Shown here: positions 1-8,109 of the stretch, piece by piece
Layout: every line of letters begins with the position of its first letter
Position numbering within the stretch: position 1 is the stretch's first letter
Source of the DNA: Enterobacter soli ATCC BAA-2102
Lineage (GTDB): Bacteria; Pseudomonadota; Gammaproteobacteria; Enterobacterales; Enterobacteriaceae
Reading direction: 5' to 3'
NCBI RefSeq assembly: GCF_001654845.1
Contig: NZ_LXES01000002.1
Coordinates: 1-64,000 of the forward strand
Length of the DNA: 64,000 bases
Position numbers and translations under genes: made by a program
Notes under the pieces: model-generated
What the model was told of the DNA's origin: nothing
Seen by the model: the letters and a program-made list of their open reading frames with translations, nothing else
Databases searched by the model: none

Positions 1-81
1 AAACGCTTCGGCGATTTTCAGCCGGACCATGGCATCGCGGTAATCCTTTTATTTCAATGGCGTAATATCATCGCTGGGTAA
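1..81. other. Unassigned left edge
   Basis: All three forward frames are open from the window edge for at least 13 codons, stopping at 41-43, 63-65 and 79-81, so the tail of a gene entering from the left cannot be told from chance. I do not recognise any of the three short translations. Confidence 0.2.
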
Positions 82-466
82 AGACAAAAATGACTAGGGA
101 ACCCTCAGCCCTGTGGTTGAGGGCAACAGACCGCAGGTATTTGCAACGTCGTACACCTTTTCTGAAGCCGCCTCGCAGGTTTCAACTTCTCTTTTCTTAC
201 CCTCTTTTTCGTAGGGTTATTCGAGCGTATGTTTCTTCCACGCCAGCAAAATCTGGCGTCGGGATTGGCATCCTGGTTATTATTGGAGACGGCGTAAGTT
301 CTTGTTACGCCGCGCGTCTGGCTACATCTCAATGGTGGGCTGGGCGGGGGCGTCGCAAGACGCGCCGGTACACTCCAAGCCGGTAATGCCAACTCCGTTC
401 AGACCTGCCACCCGGGAAATTGGCATTTCCCTGGTCGGTTTATTAACTGATTGGAGAAAAATATGA
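82..466 (+). pseudogene. Ash/Icd-like phage-satellite region, probably decayed
   Basis: This stretch resembles the DNA found around ash/Icd-like genes of P4-type satellite prophages. One frame carries GVGIG, ARLATSQWW and AGRG, and a second frame carries GWAGASQDAP and then TREIGISLVGLLTD, the kind of ending I associate with Ash-family (Phage_ASH) proteins. The second frame is broken upstream by a TAG at 212-214 and has an ATG at 332. It ends with TGA at 464-466, which overlaps the ATG of the next ORF (463-465), as expected for coupled genes. Recognition is from memory of the family and no single intact long gene is visible, so I call it a remnant. The host-interference function of intact Ash/Icd proteins cannot be assumed here. 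Confidence 0.4.
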
Positions 467-813
467 ATACCAGCAACGCACTTTTCACTACCCCATTCGA
501 TCACAACACCAACTTCATCGACCTTGCCGACAACTGCGAACGGTTTTGCGAGGCTCTGGTAGAAGAAAACGATCCTGCAAGAAAAATGGCTCTTTGTGGC
601 CGTCTTGCCACCAGCCTCGCCCTGCTCCGCCCCATGCTGCTGGAGCCTGTTCCCGAATATTTGCAGGAACGTCTTACAGTGGATGCTTTTCCCTTCATTC
701 GCCCCCAATTTGCCCCTGAGCCAGATCAGCAGTGCCGTTACTGCGAAGAGATCACTCAATTGCTCATTAGCGGCGTACTTGCACCCGAAGCCGTTTGTTC
801 CCCCTCACCCTAA
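463..813 (+). CDS. Small hypothetical protein, coupled to the Ash-like frame, tail derived from a repeat
   Basis: The 116-residue ORF starts at an ATG preceded by GGAG (453-456), which is a better start than the upstream TTG at 451. Its first codon overlaps the TGA of the preceding Ash-like frame, suggesting translational coupling. The protein is acidic and Leu/Cys containing, with CRYCEEI near the end; I do not recognise a domain. The last few residues (about SPSP) and the stop codon are read from a copy of the intergenic CCCTCACCC repeat (801-835), so the natural C-terminus has probably been replaced by repeat insertion. It is most likely a satellite-prophage cargo gene remnant. Neighbouring Ash-like and higA fragments support a degraded mobile island. 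Confidence 0.45.
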   Translation: MNTSNALFTTPFDHNTNFIDLADNCERFCEALVEENDPARKMALCGRLATSLALLRPMLLEPVPEYLQERLTVDAFPFIRPQFAPEPDQQCRYCEEITQLLISGVLAPEAVCSPSP

Positions 814-835
814 CCCTCTCCCAAAAGGAGAGGGG
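801..835. repeat. CCCTCACCC-type palindromic repeat, copy a
   Basis: The unit reads CCCTCACCCTAACCCTCTCCC, then AAAA, then GGAGAGGGG, so the CCCTCTCC arm pairs with GGAGAGGG. The same unit recurs near 22.6, 25.1, 39.5, 43.3, 50.9 and 63.6 kb. This copy provides the stop codon of the ORF at 463-813. Confidence 0.75.
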
Positions 836-947
836 ACAGTCCGTGATCGCATTCCCTCTTCCACAGGAAGCGAGCATCAGACCACACTATTTTTCACATA
901 TATAAACAAGGTATTAATCATGGATCTACGTATACCCACCGGACCAG

Positions 948-1067
948 GCGCTGATCGCCAATAAAATCCCCCTTACCGCTGATATGGCTTCCCGTCTCGC
1001 AAAGACATTCAACACCAGTGTCGAATTCTGGCTGAACCTACAGAAAAATTCTGATAACCCGCGGTAA
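948..1067 (+). pseudogene. HigA-family antitoxin fragment
   Basis: A frame without a usable start reads ALIANKIPLTADMASRLAKTF and continues SVEFWLNLQ, ending at TAA 1065-1067. This is the second half of an XRE-type HigA antitoxin: the helix-turn-helix end plus the characteristic ADMA-RLAK-F-T-EFWLNLQ motif. The nearest ATG (920) is out of frame and stops at the TAA beginning at 962. The N-terminal half and any higB toxin are absent. This is a deletion remnant of a toxin-antitoxin module, consistent with the phage-satellite scraps just upstream. Confidence 0.7.
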
Positions 1068-1142
1068 TAATCCGCCACCAGTAACACACCAACCACCACG
1101 TACCTGCTACGATAAACCACACTCATTTTTCAGGAAGAAACC

Positions 1143-1568
1143 ATGCGTCAACGTACGATTGTCTGTCCGATCATTCAGAACAACGGGGCTTATCTGCTGT
1201 GCAAAATGGCCGATGACCGTGGGGTATTCCCCGGCCAGTGGGCGCTTTCCGGGGGCGGGATGGAGCCAGGAGAAACCATGGAGCAGGCGCTGCGCCGTGA
1301 AATTCGCGAAGAGCTGGGCGACGCACTGGAAATAACCGACGTGAAGCCCTGGGCCTTTCGCGATGATATCCGCGTGAAAACTTACGCCGACGGCAGCACG
1401 GAAGAGATTTATATGATTTACCTGATCTTCGACTGCTACAGCGCCAACCGTGAAGTGACGTTTAACGAAGAGTTTCAGGAGATAGCCTGGGTACAGCCGG
1501 AGTCGCTTAAAACCCTGGATCTGAACGAAGCCACACGCATCACCTTCGCCCAGAAAGGGTTGCTGTAA
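1143..1568 (+). CDS. nudI: Nucleoside triphosphatase NudI (Nudix hydrolase)
   Basis: The 141-residue protein has a complete Nudix box at about residues 39-61 ([13 protein letters not shown] followed by REIREELGD), the Mg-binding catalytic motif. Length and sequence match E. coli NudI, which hydrolyses nucleoside triphosphates with preference for pyrimidine (deoxy)nucleotides in the cytosol. The ATG at 1143 follows AGGAAG. It is converging on the membrane-protein gene at 1572, whose stop is only a few bases away. Nothing suggests damage. It marks the first intact chromosomal gene after the mobile-element remnants. Confidence 0.9.
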   Translation: MRQRTIVCPIIQNNGAYLLCKMADDRGVFPGQWALSGGGMEPGETMEQALRREIREELGDALEITDVKPWAFRDDIRVKTYADGSTEEIYMIYLIFDCYSANREVTFNEEFQEIAWVQPESLKTLDLNEATRITFAQKGLL

Positions 1569-1571
1569 TCC

Positions 1572-2081
1572 TCACGCGGGTACGCGGGCGAGAAAAACGC
1601 TCGTGTACCGGATAAATTTACCAATAAACACCCCGGCAAACACCCCACCGGAGATAATTGCAAAGGCGCTCATGGCGGGCTGTTGCAGTGTTTGCGGCGA
1701 AATGGCGCTCATCACACCCAGCACATATTTCACCAGAAACGCCAGCATCATAAACGGCAGCGCGGTATAGTCGGCCGCACGGGAAATACTGCGCGGTGCG
1801 GCAGCTCGGGCAACGGCTGTAGACCGAATCAAAACGTACCCCAGCGCAGCCCCCGCCAGAATACCTGCAACCCACAACGCGAGTGTTGTCACTGTAATCT
1901 GGCGGTAGATAACCAGGTCATAAATATCCCATACCAGAAAAATGGCGGGAACAATCGCGAGTTTTTCCAGGGTGACCGTGGCAGGCTTGCGCGCCCGGAT
2001 CCCGCGAGAGATAAGAAACACAAACAGCACCCATACCCAAACGGGCGTATGAGTCAGAATACCATTCAGGAAATCGAACAT
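1572..2081 (-). CDS. DUF6622-like integral membrane protein
   Basis: The protein has 169 residues from the ATG at 2081, which has GGTGAG upstream; a GTG at 2090 would add three residues. It is very hydrophobic with about five membrane segments (first near residues 11-25 with VWVWVLFVFL, last near the C-terminus with AIISGGVFAGVFIGKF). No catalytic motif is visible. I assign it tentatively to the small family of uncharacterised DUF6622 inner-membrane proteins. It is tail-to-tail with nudI and follows the fimbrial operon in the same orientation, about 80 bp after the adhesin stop, but there is no reason to link it functionally to fimbriae. Confidence 0.6.
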   Translation of the reverse strand: MFDFLNGILTHTPVWVWVLFVFLISRGIRARKPATVTLEKLAIVPAIFLVWDIYDLVIYRQITVTTLALWVAGILAGAALGYVLIRSTAVARAAAPRSISRAADYTALPFMMLAFLVKYVLGVMSAISPQTLQQPAMSAFAIISGGVFAGVFIGKFIRYTSVFLARVPA

Positions 2082-2162
2082 GGCGCTCACCGCGTGTTAT
2101 AGCGACCGTTATCGCATCGGATAATTATTGCGCAAATTAATCCGGACGCAATCCCGATCAGG

Positions 2163-3197
2163 TTATTTGAACGTCACGGTAAATGTGGCTGTCGCGCTGT
2201 AATCACCAGGAAGCGGTGCATTCGTCGTCCAGACAAATCCTGCATAGTAATCGTGCGTAAGCTGCTCCCCACTAATCACACCAATGGACTGCGGTGTGTT
2301 CAACGCAATACGCGGCTCCATCAGACTATTGGCGGAAATAATGAAACCAAAACCACTGCTAGCCGTTGGCATAATAATTACGCCATCTTTTACCGGATTC
2401 GTTGAACTTAGCGTCATCAGCAGCGTCTCACCGGTGCAAGTTTTGCCGCTGGATTCGCGGGTTAAATCCACCTGAAGGGTAAAAGGCTTGGTTTTTTCTA
2501 GCTTACCCGGCGTGGCCCAGCTTCCGTTGATCGTCCCGAAATCGAGCGTGTCCGGCACCAGCAACACTTTCGGCGTGCAGGCCAGAAACGTGATTTTATC
2601 CAGCCCGGTGATGGTCAGGTTAAAGTTACCATCTTCGGTTACCGTTCCGCCCCGTAAGCCACCTACCCCATCCACCTGGAACAGCGACAGGCTGACATCC
2701 CCCATCACTTTGCCATTTGCCGCCGCGGGACGCCCTGTGGTTTTAATGTAAACCTGATAGGTAAGTGAGAAGGTCTGCGACGTGGCAGGTGAAGAGCATC
2801 CCCCTTTCCCGTCAGACTTGCACACCGTGCCGGGGCCGATTTCAATTCTTTCGCCTTTTTTCAACTTATAATCGACATTTCTGAAAGTAATGCCAATCTC
2901 CAGCGAATCGTGCACATTCTTCACCGCATCCTTCGGATCCAGCCATAGATAGGCACTTTCGCCTTGTGGGTGCTTGTCCGAATCAGAGCAGGTAAACGTC
3001 GCAGTAATAGGCGATGAAACCCATATTTTGGTGTTGGTGCCAAAATCACCTACGGATGCCTTTATCACGCTATCAATAGCGACATATTGGCTAACCGAGC
3101 CTTGCGCCTTGCAGGTTAGCGCCATCGCGGTGGAAGAAAATAACCCGAAGCAAAAGACCACGACGGCGTAGACCAGGTGTCGTCCCTGAATTTGCAT
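2163..3197 (-). CDS. Fimbrial tip adhesin, two-domain pilin-like protein
   Basis: This 344-residue exported protein is the last gene of the fimbrial operon. The ATG at 3197 has a strong AAGGAGAG site that overlaps the usher stop codon, so it is preferred over a TTG at 3218. A signal peptide ends near SSTAMA (residue about 26), followed by an N-terminal lectin-like region with paired cysteines and a C-terminal pilin domain that ends in the alternating YSATATFTVTF strand used for usher/chaperone donor-strand exchange. Size and position match tip adhesins of YehA type (E. coli YehA is also 344 residues), but sequence relationship to YehA is uncertain. The ligand cannot be predicted from what is visible. 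Confidence 0.75.
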   Translation of the reverse strand: MQIQGRHLVYAVVVFCFGLFSSTAMALTCKAQGSVSQYVAIDSVIKASVGDFGTNTKIWVSSPITATFTCSDSDKHPQGESAYLWLDPKDAVKNVHDSLEIGITFRNVDYKLKKGERIEIGPGTVCKSDGKGGCSSPATSQTFSLTYQVYIKTTGRPAAANGKVMGDVSLSLFQVDGVGGLRGGTVTEDGNFNLTITGLDKITFLACTPKVLLVPDTLDFGTINGSWATPGKLEKTKPFTLQVDLTRESSGKTCTGETLLMTLSSTNPVKDGVIIMPTASSGFGFIISANSLMEPRIALNTPQSIGVISGEQLTHDYYAGFVWTTNAPLPGDYSATATFTVTFK

Positions 3198-3208
3198 TGC
3201 GCTCTCCT

Positions 3209-5737
3209 TTATCGACAAATTGCGTTAATTTCGCGATAACCCGCTTTTGCCTGATTATCCGGATGTTCATCCGGAAGCTTAATGCGGCACTGTTCGTCAG
3301 CGCCTGCACCCCAGCGAATCGTGATCTCTTCACCTGCCGTTACGCCGGAAACAAAAATATCCCCGTCAGTCCCGACGATGCCATTGTTACGCTCGCCACG
3401 GCTATAGGCTTGCGCCCCAACCGGGGGAACGCTGCTATCCGGGAGCTTGCTGTGGATCAACACGCTGTCCCCTCGCCAGGTTTCAAACGTGACCCGCGTG
3501 ATAGCACCCCGGGTAGGTACGTTATTCTGCGTCGCCACGGGCACGTCAAGATCGTCCGGGAAATCACGGGTGTTTAACGACCAGGCATTGTTGCGGTACG
3601 GGATCGCATTCGGCGCAATCGCATAGCCCGAATCGTTAATCCGCACGCCGGTCTGATTCTCAACGCCCACACCTTGCGCATTTTGCGCTTCAATTAAGGT
3701 AAACGTGGTTCCCGGCGGCTGCGACAGCGTCACCCCACCCCGGTGAGCAACAATGCCTCCCGCCAGGTTCATGCTCGTTTGCTGCACATTTTCCGCCGTG
3801 GAGTAGCCCAGCCACAGGTTCCCGGCTCCGCCGCGATACCCCATGCTCAGATCGCCTGCCGTTCGTTCCGAATCATTCTGCTCAACCTGCATGGCATAGC
3901 TGAGGCGGTTATCTTCCAGCATTGATCCGCTTAAACCGGCTGATGACGACACGTTACCAGCGCGATCGGCATGAAGATCGGTGGTCGCCGTCGCCGGATG
4001 GCTGCCAAAGTTCAACGGTAGCGACAACCGCAGATTGACGCTGCTGTCATTTGAGAAGTAGTGGTTACGGGTGTTCTGGTAATAAAGGCTCCAGCTCACA
4101 TTACCCAGTCGTGAGGCAAAACCGGACTGAACCGTGGTGTCTTTTCCCGCCTCTTTCCAGTAGCTTTGCTGGCTGAACGTCAGATAAAACTGGCTTGTAT
4201 CGCCAATCTGCTGGCTCATCGAGATATCCAGCCGCGCTTTTTTGGTCGCATAGTGAGTGTCATAACCCACTTCAGGCTTCGAAATGACCCACTCAGAATC
4301 GGTCATACTGGTGTCGTCCCAGTAATACGTTTTGTACCGACCATTATCCCAGCGACGACGCTCCTGAACGGATTCCTGAAAGTCGTAATAGCCAGAAGAA
4401 GAGTAACGGTAACCCGCTACCTGAAAATCCGTTCGGGAGTCCATAAATGACTTGGCGTAGAGGAAACGTGCACTGCCCCCCTGCTCAGCATCACCGCGTG
4501 CCAGGCGCGTATCCGATAAAGAGAGATCGACCGATACTGCGCCAAAATGCCCCATATTTTTGCCGACACCCAGCGCCGCACTCCGATAATGCTCGGCTGA
4601 AAGCATGCCACCAGAAAGAGTGATCGAGTCGCTTGCCCCATAGGAAAGCTGGCCTTCCGCAAATGCCGGGGCATAACCATCAGCACCGTCGTGATACTTC
4701 CCGGCGGCGATATCATAGTTCCACTGACCGTTTCGTATCAGGCCTGGCAGAACGGTATAAGGGATCACCATGTTCGTTCTGCGCCCGTCGGTTTCGATAA
4801 CCGTGATGTACAGATCGCCACTCTGGCTAACAGGGACGACGTCATCAAAAGCAAACGGCCCTGGCGGGACGTTAGTGGAGTAGATCAGGTATTTATTCTG
4901 ACGCACCTCCACACGGGCGTTGCTTTCCGCCACGCCTCTGACGACCGGCGCATAGCGTGACTGACTCTCTGCGCGCATCATGGGCTCCGACGCCAGCTGG
5001 GCTCCACGAAACGGAATGCTGTCGAAGAGCGCCGTTCCGGTGCTCGTCTGCCCGAGCAGCAGGCGGCTCTTGAGCGAAGGGATCGCCCTTTCTGCCCATG
5101 AAGAGACATTTTGCCAGTAACTCGACTCCCCGCTTCGCTTAGTCAGATTCGCCATATGACGCAAGCGCCATGCGCCAATGTTGATGCCATTATTCAGATA
5201 AAGATAAGCGTATTGACTCTCCTGACCACCGCTCTTGTTGTTGCTTGCCACGAGGTTATAGTTCACAAAAGCGGCGTTAATACCGTCGTCGTAACGCGTC
5301 GAGGAGACAGCCCCTCTCGGCTGAGTGAGCATACTCAACTGAGGGACCTGAATATCCAGCCGATGCTCCGCCATCGTGAACCCTATCGACGCCCCGTTAA
5401 TTCGTTGTTCGAGAGGATAGCAACTCTCTTTATCGTCGGCAGGTATCGCGACTGACCAGGCACGAAGCTGCTCCGCACTGATGCAGGGGTGGAGCATGTT
5501 GTCGGCTTTATCCTGCAAAATCTCGACGTCACGCTGTTCGACCAGTTTCTGGTTTACATATATATCGAGTGAATAGGTTCCGGGAATAATACCGGAGTCA
5601 GGATCAATCAAATTGATGAAAGATTGATCCCCATTACCGTGGAAAAAAGAGGTGTTGTACTCGCTCTGAGCCGCACACTCGGTGCCAGAAACCAGCAAAG
5701 AGGTGAGAGCACACAGGGGAATCCATGCTCGTTGCAT
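3209..5737 (-). CDS. Outer-membrane fimbrial usher (FimD/PapC family)
   Basis: The 842-residue protein has the usual usher length and layout: a signal peptide (cleavage near residue 22), an N-terminal chaperone-binding domain, a large central beta-barrel rich in alternating Tyr/Ser/Asn, a plug region, and a C-terminal domain with two cysteines (DEQCRIKLP and the final AICR). Ushers assemble chaperone-pilin complexes into a fibre across the outer membrane. It follows the chaperone gene with a 43-bp gap, and its stop codon overlaps the ribosome-binding site of the adhesin gene, implying coupled translation. No frame disruption is visible. Confidence 0.93.
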   Translation of the reverse strand: MQRAWIPLCALTSLLVSGTECAAQSEYNTSFFHGNGDQSFINLIDPDSGIIPGTYSLDIYVNQKLVEQRDVEILQDKADNMLHPCISAEQLRAWSVAIPADDKESCYPLEQRINGASIGFTMAEHRLDIQVPQLSMLTQPRGAVSSTRYDDGINAAFVNYNLVASNNKSGGQESQYAYLYLNNGINIGAWRLRHMANLTKRSGESSYWQNVSSWAERAIPSLKSRLLLGQTSTGTALFDSIPFRGAQLASEPMMRAESQSRYAPVVRGVAESNARVEVRQNKYLIYSTNVPPGPFAFDDVVPVSQSGDLYITVIETDGRRTNMVIPYTVLPGLIRNGQWNYDIAAGKYHDGADGYAPAFAEGQLSYGASDSITLSGGMLSAEHYRSAALGVGKNMGHFGAVSVDLSLSDTRLARGDAEQGGSARFLYAKSFMDSRTDFQVAGYRYSSSGYYDFQESVQERRRWDNGRYKTYYWDDTSMTDSEWVISKPEVGYDTHYATKKARLDISMSQQIGDTSQFYLTFSQQSYWKEAGKDTTVQSGFASRLGNVSWSLYYQNTRNHYFSNDSSVNLRLSLPLNFGSHPATATTDLHADRAGNVSSSAGLSGSMLEDNRLSYAMQVEQNDSERTAGDLSMGYRGGAGNLWLGYSTAENVQQTSMNLAGGIVAHRGGVTLSQPPGTTFTLIEAQNAQGVGVENQTGVRINDSGYAIAPNAIPYRNNAWSLNTRDFPDDLDVPVATQNNVPTRGAITRVTFETWRGDSVLIHSKLPDSSVPPVGAQAYSRGERNNGIVGTDGDIFVSGVTAGEEITIRWGAGADEQCRIKLPDEHPDNQAKAGYREINAICR

Positions 5738-5780
5738 AATGGTTCATCCATGACATTATTAAATAACCCGCAACGGTGGC

Positions 5781-6440
5781 TTAATTTATATTGACGTCAA
5801 CAATGCCGCCATAGTCATTAATATAGGTTAAGCCAACAATCCGCGATCCTTTTGGAAAAGAGATGGTTTCACTACTAAAAGGTAAAACCATAGGTGCACT
5901 CATTTTTAATTGCTTTGATTTAGGAGGCTGAATAATTAATTGACTCAGGCTGATATGCAATGGCCCGTCATTTTTAACGTTCAAAGAATCCGTTTTCTTT
6001 ATAAATTTTAAATGACTTACCTGCTCCTCAAGCGTGGTTTTTAAACCCACTGGACGATAAAAAAGTTTGAGACGTGTCCGGATAGCCAGTTGCATTACAT
6101 TTGGCTCGCTGGCGCGAGGAGGAATTTCTTGTACGTTAATCCAGTACAGACTTTCTCGATCGCTCGGCAATCCCTTACCGGAGTAAATAAAACGCAACAC
6201 GGCAGATTGATCGGATTTTACTTTCAGGACCGGTGGAGTCACCACCATCTCTTTCCCGGGTTTATCAGAATCTTCATCAAGCCATGTCTGAACGATATAG
6301 TTCTTCTCCGACGCATTATGCAGCGTCAGGGAAGCGGATTTGTACTCACTCGAATAAATAACCCGCGAACTCTCAATCTGGATAGCTGAAAAGGCCGATA
6401 CGGAATACAACACCAGTAAACCAATAATGAGCGACTTCAT
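5781..6440 (-). CDS. Periplasmic fimbrial chaperone (PapD family)
   Basis: The 219-residue protein has a signal peptide ending near VSAFSA, then the two immunoglobulin-like domains of PapD-type chaperones. The conserved Arg of the first strand (SSRVIYS) and the IRTRLKLFYRP segment, which includes the Lys that anchors the pilin C-terminus, are present. It would fold pilins in the periplasm by donor-strand complementation and deliver them to the usher. The gene lies just after a terminator-like hairpin that separates it from the pilin gene, so its expression is probably lower than that of the major subunit. Confidence 0.92.
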   Translation of the reverse strand: MKSLIIGLLVLYSVSAFSAIQIESSRVIYSSEYKSASLTLHNASEKNYIVQTWLDEDSDKPGKEMVVTPPVLKVKSDQSAVLRFIYSGKGLPSDRESLYWINVQEIPPRASEPNVMQLAIRTRLKLFYRPVGLKTTLEEQVSHLKFIKKTDSLNVKNDGPLHISLSQLIIQPPKSKQLKMSAPMVLPFSSETISFPKGSRIVGLTYINDYGGIVDVNIN

Positions 6441-6451
6441 AATACCACCCT

Positions 6452-6474
6452 AAAAAGCAGGCCCGAAGGCCTGC
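6452..6474 (-). terminator. Terminator/attenuator between pilin and chaperone genes
   Basis: On the minus strand GCAGGCC, a TTCG tetraloop and GGCCTGC are followed directly by TTTTT. This is a textbook intrinsic terminator beginning six bases after the pilin stop codon and ending 12 bases before the chaperone start. Partial read-through would give excess major subunit over assembly proteins. Confidence 0.85.
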
Positions 6475-6479
6475 TCCTG

Positions 6480-7022
6480 CTATTGCTGAACAATGGTGAA
6501 ATTAGCCGTTGCGTTTGCTTCCCCGGTGGTAAGCGCAGCCTGGTTGTAGGCGTAATAGTTGGCTTTCAGGAAGAATGTTCCACCGCCCTGATCGTTTTCA
6601 GTAATCGTAATGCTGGCATCATCTTTATCCAGCGTCTTGGATAAGGTGATATTATTATCTGAAATATCCTTGATCTGAATCCCCACCCCTTTCGCCGTAG
6701 TGCTGGCGCTGGTGTTTTCTAAATCAAGAACGTTCGGTTGACCAGACGGGCTCGTTCCATCGAGCACGAGATAGTAAGTTCCTGGCTGGCAGTTCGTCAG
6801 GTTGATAGCAAAACCGACTTCAGGGCCACTGGCATCTTTTAACAGCGTTTCCTTCGGTACTGTCCCCATAGGTACGGTAATCTCGGCCTTATCCGCACCA
6901 GAAATCTGGCATGTTGAGGAACCAATTTTACCAATGAACTTCAATTTACCGTCCGCTGCATGAGCGAAAGAGGTAGCGAGTCCCAACACAACCATGGCCG
7001 CGCAAAGTGATTTTAATTTCAT
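6480..7022 (-). CDS. Major fimbrial subunit (type 1-like pilin)
   Basis: The 180-residue protein starts at the ATG at 7022 with AGGAGCTGTAT in front; the ORF extension upstream lacks a signal peptide. It has a signal peptide ending AHA, two cysteines (SSTCQIS and TNCQPG) that would form the pilin disulfide, and a C-terminal beta-strand ATANFTIVQQ used in chaperone binding and donor-strand exchange. It is the first structural gene after the LuxR-type regulator and the only pilin besides the tip adhesin, so the fibre should be a simple homopolymer with one adhesin. Confidence 0.9.
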   Translation of the reverse strand: MKLKSLCAAMVVLGLATSFAHAADGKLKFIGKIGSSTCQISGADKAEITVPMGTVPKETLLKDASGPEVGFAINLTNCQPGTYYLVLDGTSPSGQPNVLDLENTSASTTAKGVGIQIKDISDNNITLSKTLDKDDASITITENDQGGGTFFLKANYYAYNQAALTTGEANATANFTIVQQ

Positions 7023-7100
7023 ATACAGCTCCTTCTGTTTTTTACAATAAATAACGGGCGAACACCGGGTTATCATCCTTTCCTGGCTGAAACACGGTTT

Positions 7101-7721
7101 TCAGAATGCCTTTACATCCGTAGTGAGATAATTATAAAGCCCTGTCAGGCTATCAACATGTAACTTGTTATAAATATTCCGGCGGTGAATGCTGACCATC
7201 TTCTCGCTAATATCGACCTGCCGGGAGATCTCTTTATTTCCCTTCCCAGTGATAATAAAAGGCATAAGATCAATTTCTCTGTGCGTGAGAGTTGCTTTTT
7301 TCTTAATCATCGCCCAGGTTTTATTGGTTACGGATTTTGAAATAATCTGCCCGGCGTTATCTTTAATCATGAAACTACTTATTTTTTCGCGAGACTCACT
7401 ATTATCAATCAAAAAATCCGCAACAGAATCAAGTACAATATTCTCAGTAACGTCAACAATTCGTTCATTGGCTGTAATGATAAGAATATTATTTAATATG
7501 TTTTTGCGCTTTAATTTCAATAGCAGAAACAACAAATCATGACTGGCGAAAGCGTAATCAACTATAATCGTTACTGGAGATGCCATTGCGATATCAGGCA
7601 ACATACCTTTCGCTTTTTTAAAGCTCAAAAAAAAGAGTTCGCGTTTCTCTTTAGAACAGGTTTGTATGATTTCTTTAAGCCCAATCCTGAACCAGGAATT
7701 ATCAGATACACAAATAATCAT
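7101..7721 (-). CDS. LuxR/FixJ-type transcriptional regulator of the fimbrial operon
   Basis: The 206-residue protein has a C-terminal GerE-type helix-turn-helix (LTHREIDLMPFI, then NKEISRQ and SIHRRNIYNKL, about residues 140-195). The N-terminal half looks like a degenerate receiver (CVSDNSWFRIGLKEII), resembling BglJ/RcsA-like or FimZ-like proteins more than a clear phosphorylated response regulator. It is the promoter-proximal gene of the fimbrial cluster and about 80 bp upstream of the pilin gene, so control of this operon is the obvious inference. The N-terminus is poor in GC and has many Ile/Lys codons, suggesting a history of transfer. Confidence 0.8.
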   Translation of the reverse strand: MIICVSDNSWFRIGLKEIIQTCSKEKRELFFLSFKKAKGMLPDIAMASPVTIIVDYAFASHDLLFLLLKLKRKNILNNILIITANERIVDVTENIVLDSVADFLIDNSESREKISSFMIKDNAGQIISKSVTNKTWAMIKKKATLTHREIDLMPFIITGKGNKEISRQVDISEKMVSIHRRNIYNKLHVDSLTGLYNYLTTDVKAF

Positions 7722-7744
7722 CGTCCATAGCCTTATAATGATCC

Positions 7745-7963
7745 ATGTATAACATTCCGCGAATAGAGCCTGTGAATAGATTTACCCCTGTGCTACTGCA
7801 AAAAAATCACCCAGCCACTGTGCTTATTCCATATGACATTATTCAGATCAAAATGAATGAGATGCAAATAAGAATATGGGCACCAAGTGTAAGAGCAATC
7901 CTAAAAATGATGCTACAAAAAGTGCGATCCTTAGAAAAAAATTACGACAAATTAGTTAGTTAG
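7745..7963 (+). CDS. Possible small ORF divergent from the fimbrial regulator
   Basis: An ATG-initiated 72-residue frame (basic, with a Leu/Met-rich helix near the C-terminus) occupies an AT-rich intergenic region. There is no clear ribosome-binding site, and a TATAAT-like box lies almost on top of the start. I do not recognise the product. It may be non-coding; it is listed because it is the only sizeable frame in the 390-bp gap. Confidence 0.2.
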   Translation: MYNIPRIEPVNRFTPVLLQKNHPATVLIPYDIIQIKMNEMQIRIWAPSVRAILKMMLQKVRSLEKNYDKLVS

Positions 7964-8013
7964 AATATGTTAATTTAAGTATAACCATTTTAATACAATC
8001 CAAAAACATGGTT

Positions 8014-8100
8014 GAGGCATGATCCTGCGCAAATTAATGTGAAGTTTTTTAAAACACTACTTTGCCTTCACAGATTAAATTACATGCAGAATCATGCCTC
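8014..8100. repeat. Long imperfect inverted repeat between small ORF and aminotransferase gene
   Basis: The arms begin GAGGCATGATCCTGC (8014-8028) and end with the near reverse complement GCAGAATCATGCCTC (8086-8100). Inside, AATTAATGTGAAG pairs loosely with CTTCACAGATTAAATT. The loop is about 20 bases, including TTTTTTAAAA. The whole forms a hairpin of roughly 30 bp arms; it may act as a terminator region between converging transcripts or be a small mobile-element relic. Confidence 0.65.
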
Positions 8101-8109
8101 CACGCTGAA

